Positions 34,131 to 36,298 of a DNA stretch of 36,298 bases are shown one piece after another. The notes beneath the pieces are model-generated. The model saw only the letters and a list, made by a program, of their open reading frames with translations. It searched no databases and was not told the origin of the DNA. Position 1 is the first letter of the stretch; each line of letters opens with the position of its first letter. The DNA is taken from NCBI GenBank assembly GCA_947371755.1, contig CANBQT010000033.1:1-36298 (forward strand), given 5' to 3'. The stretch is from Chitinophagaceae bacterium. Lineage in GTDB: Bacteria > Bacteroidota > Bacteroidia > Chitinophagales > Chitinophagaceae. A program made the position numbers and the translations under genes.

Positions 34131-35540
34131 ATGTTGAACGAATACTTACAAGTACTTAAATCGGAATGGTTATTAATTGCCATAATTTTTATCTTACTTT
34201 TTATTAAAGTAGGATCTAAAGAATGGAAGAATGAAACACTTCTGTATTCCATCAATTTCTTATTGTTACTAAATTTAATTGCGGGTTACTTTTACAATCT
34301 TCCTGGTAGTTTATTTAATGGAATGTATTTTTCAAATGACCTGATCTTTCTACAGAAGAATATTTTAAATCTTGGGATGTATCTGGTGTCTTTAATTGCC
34401 TATCCTTGGTTAAAAGAACACAAACATTTATTGGAATTTTATATTTTAATATTATCTACACTATTGGGAATGTTCTTTATGATCTCCAGTGGCAATATGT
34501 TAATTTTCTATTTAGGCCTTGAATTGTCTACGATACCTTTGGCCGCTCTTGCTAATTTTGATCTAGAAAAAAGGAAATCTTCTGAAGCAGCATTTAAAAT
34601 GATTATTTCTTCGGCATTTTCTTCAGCATTGATGTTATTGGGTATCTCATTTTTGTATGGCGTAACCGGAACTTTATTTTTCTCTGAACTTGCAACACTA
34701 ATACATGGTGGTCCAATGGAAATTTTTGTATTTATTTTAATACTCGGAGGATTCAGTTTTAAAATGTCTGTGGTTCCATTTCATTTATGGACAGCCGATG
34801 TGTATGAAGGTGCTCCGGTTGCAGTTACCGCCTACCTTTCAGTTATTTCTAAATCTGCCATACTATTTATTTTCATGACAGTGATGTTCACTGTTTTTAG
34901 AAATTTAGAGCCTCAGTGGTATTTCATGATCTTCTTATTAAGTGTTCTGACTATTCTCATTGGAAATTTATTTGCAATAAGACAGAATAACATGAAACGA
35001 TTCCTTGCTTTTTCTTCTATTGCTCAGGTAGGTTTTGTTTTATTGGGCTTATCGGGTGTTTCAAAAATAGGTATGACTTCAGTAATATATTTCCTATTGA
35101 TCTATCTCTTTTCAAACCTTGCCGCATTTGGAGTTGTTGCCTTGGTTTCAGCCACAACGGGTAAAGAGAATATTGATGATTTTAAGGGGTTTTATAAAAC
35201 CAATCCATTCTTATCATGGGTCCTGGCAATTGCATTATTTTCATTGGCAGGGGTACCTCCTACTGCTGGTTTCTTTGGTAAGTTTTTCTTAATCATGTCA
35301 GGTGCTGAAAGAGGCAATTATGTATGGATCATTTTTGCAGCATTAAATATGATCATTTCGTTCTATTATTATCTAAGAGTAGTGAAAGCTATTTTCATGG
35401 ATCAGAATGAAACTCCTATAAAAACAATTATGGTACCCGCCTTACCAAAATTGGCAATGGCCATCTGTTTATTAGGTATCATCTGTACTGGATTCTTAAG
35501 CTGGATATACGATGCCATTTTTAATCTATGTAATTTTTAA
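34131..35540 (+). CDS. nuoN: NADH-quinone oxidoreductase subunit N
   Basis: NuoN is the proximal antiporter-like subunit of the membrane arm, 469 aa with about 14 helices. Signatures: the glutamate in FYLGLELSTIPLAALANF, the lysine region VVPFHLWTADVYEGAPVAV followed by TAYLSVISKSA, and FSSIAQVGFVLLG. It is the last recognised complex I subunit; the next gene starts 20 nt later with no hairpin between. Confidence 0.97.
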   Translation: MLNEYLQVLKSEWLLIAIIFILLFIKVGSKEWKNETLLYSINFLLLLNLIAGYFYNLPGSLFNGMYFSNDLIFLQKNILNLGMYLVSLIAYPWLKEHKHLLEFYILILSTLLGMFFMISSGNMLIFYLGLELSTIPLAALANFDLEKRKSSEAAFKMIISSAFSSALMLLGISFLYGVTGTLFFSELATLIHGGPMEIFVFILILGGFSFKMSVVPFHLWTADVYEGAPVAVTAYLSVISKSAILFIFMTVMFTVFRNLEPQWYFMIFLLSVLTILIGNLFAIRQNNMKRFLAFSSIAQVGFVLLGLSGVSKIGMTSVIYFLLIYLFSNLAAFGVVALVSATTGKENIDDFKGFYKTNPFLSWVLAIALFSLAGVPPTAGFFGKFFLIMSGAERGNYVWIIFAALNMIISFYYYLRVVKAIFMDQNETPIKTIMVPALPKLAMAICLLGIICTGFLSWIYDAIFNLCNF

Positions 35541-35560
35541 CTCATTTAATACCTATTTAT

Positions 35561-35944
35561 ATGGCAATTAATTCAAATCATTTGTTAGAGGAATTAGATG
35601 GTGTTAGATGCATTATTGTAGAAAAAAATCTTACTCCCGAAAGAGTTGCATTTTTAAAACCATTGTTGGAATACAATACCTTAAAAGTAGTGGTAGTTCC
35701 CTCTCCTCCAGCCAAAACAGCTGCCCCAGCCGCTCCCGTTCCAGAAGTTGGTGAAGCTGTAATAGAACCTGTAATACAATCTCCCGAGACATACACTATG
35801 GGTGTTACAAATATGTTATTTAACCCTGTAAATGCGGTATTTGGAAGATTGCTCAGAACACCAGACGGTCATGTGGTAACACCAGCATATTGGCATCAAG
35901 AGGAAACTATTTCACACGATGAAATTCCTTATTACGAAAGATAA
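35561..35944 (+). CDS. Unrecognised 127-aa protein ending the nuo operon
   Basis: I do not recognise this gene. It is separated from nuoN by 20 nt and followed by the operon hairpin, so it is almost certainly transcribed with complex I. An N-terminal alpha/beta segment (1-46) ends in LKVVVVPSPP, an Ala/Pro/Val-rich linker covers about 47-72, and a C-terminal segment (77-127) is rich in aromatics, His and charged residues (LFNPVNAVFGRLLRTPDG, YWHQEE, EIPYYER). There is no signal peptide, membrane helix or cysteine motif (one Cys at 17). It could be an accessory or assembly factor for the nuoEFG-less enzyme; that is inference only. Confidence 0.8.
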   Translation: MAINSNHLLEELDGVRCIIVEKNLTPERVAFLKPLLEYNTLKVVVVPSPPAKTAAPAAPVPEVGEAVIEPVIQSPETYTMGVTNMLFNPVNAVFGRLLRTPDGHVVTPAYWHQEETISHDEIPYYER

Positions 35945-35969
35945 ATAACGGTCAAGTCTTTAAACTTTG

Positions 35970-36023
35970 AATCCCAATCAAAATTTCCAATCGCTTATCA
36001 AATTGGAAATTTTGATTGGGATT
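35970..36023 (+). terminator. Long hairpin terminator after the nuo operon
   Basis: A perfect 22-bp inverted repeat (35970-35991 with 36002-36023, AATCCCAATCAAAATTTCCA on the left arm) surrounds a 10-nt loop (cgcttatcaa). AT-rich DNA (ATTTATTTAATTT) follows. It begins 26 nt after the last gene of the operon. The stem is longer than usual, so it may also act as an RNA stabiliser or processing site. Confidence 0.8.
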
Positions 36024-36058
36024 ATTTATTTAATTTGAGGTGCTGTAAAAGTTAACAT

Positions 36059-36298
36059 ATGAAAAAATCAATCCTTTTTGTCATTTTATTAGTTTCTCTG
36101 AATATGATCCAAGCACAGTTGAAATATCCTGCGACCAAAAAAGTAGACCAAGTTGATGATTACCATGGTACAAAGGTTTCCGACCCCTATAGGTGGTTGG
36201 AAGACGATAACAGTGCCGATACAAAGGCCTGGGTAGTAGCACAAAATGCTGTTACCTTTGATTACTTATCTAAGATTCCTTACCGCGAAGGTTTTAAA
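36059..36298 (+). CDS. Prolyl oligopeptidase family serine peptidase, N-terminus (partial)
   Basis: The first 80 residues are visible; the gene runs off the right edge. A signal peptide (1-19, cleavage QA|Q20) is followed by the start of an S9A propeller domain: YPATKKVDQVDDYHGTKVSD, then PYRWLEDDNSADTKAWV and QNAVTFDYL, the characteristic opening of prolyl endopeptidases that cleave short peptides after proline. The catalytic Ser/Asp/His lie outside the window. The secreted (periplasmic) location is usual for the Bacteroidota enzymes. A TTTG at 36034-36037 could be a -33 element; no definite -7 box is seen. Confidence 0.9.
   Translation, partial: MKKSILFVILLVSLNMIQAQLKYPATKKVDQVDDYHGTKVSDPYRWLEDDNSADTKAWVVAQNAVTFDYLSKIPYREGFK

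Noticed and set aside
1..36298. CRISPR arrays, insertion sequences, prophage or restriction/defence genes
   Set aside because: No direct-repeat arrays, transposase or integrase motifs, or defence-protein signatures were found; gene content is housekeeping and composition looks uniform.

Overview
The window looks like a core-chromosome segment of a low-GC Bacteroidota bacterium, probably Chitinophagaceae or a close relative. The grounds are: a short (285 aa) RpoD-type sigma factor; DUF3276 (PUR-alpha-like), DUF3822, DUF4249 and head-GIN (DUF2807) proteins; A|Q signal-peptide junctions; little Shine-Dalgarno sequence before the starts; and TAnnTTTG boxes of the Bacteroidota -7 type upstream of many genes. 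Genus cannot be fixed from sequence reading alone. No rRNA, tRNA, CRISPR array, insertion sequence or prophage was seen, and no gene-free stretch exceeds 300 bases.

Layout. Bases 1-74 (-) hold the first codons of a gene with a twin-arginine signal peptide. Bases 263-4310 (-) are gyrA followed by a secreted helical-repeat protein. A DUF2807 protein (4586-5302, -) is divergent from a two-gene unit (5407-8498, +) of a saccharopine-dehydrogenase-like oxidoreductase and a membrane-anchored MutS-type ATPase. Bases 8502-13648 (-) carry DUF3822 and rsmD, then 5-formyl-THF cyclo-ligase, lpxK and rnr, which overlap one another. A MATE transporter (13700-15058, +) faces a folB / TPR / acyl-CoA-binding-protein cluster (15064-16470, -), then trxB, a DUF4249 lipoprotein and the primary sigma factor (16532-19403, -). 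L-threonine aldolase, pgi and a GNAT acetyltransferase (19655-22854, +) meet a DUF3276 protein and an ABC exporter (22903-25312, -).

The right third (25530-35944, +) is a respiratory complex I operon in the order nuoA-B-C-D-H-I-J-K-L-M-N. The NADH-oxidising module nuoE, nuoF and nuoG is absent between nuoD and nuoH. The operon ends with an unrecognised 127-aa gene and a 22-bp hairpin. The N-terminus of a secreted prolyl oligopeptidase (36059 onward, +) runs off the right edge.

The most interesting points are: the 11-subunit complex I with its uncharacterised twelfth gene; an FNR/CRP-like palindrome upstream of nuoA; TAnnTTTG boxes only 1-9 nt from the start codon at six genes, suggesting leaderless or nearly leaderless mRNAs; a trxB terminator whose U-tract is also the folB -7 box; and a perfect terminator-like hairpin inside the coding end of the MutS-like gene. 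I found no clearly new defence or mobile system; most of the window is housekeeping.
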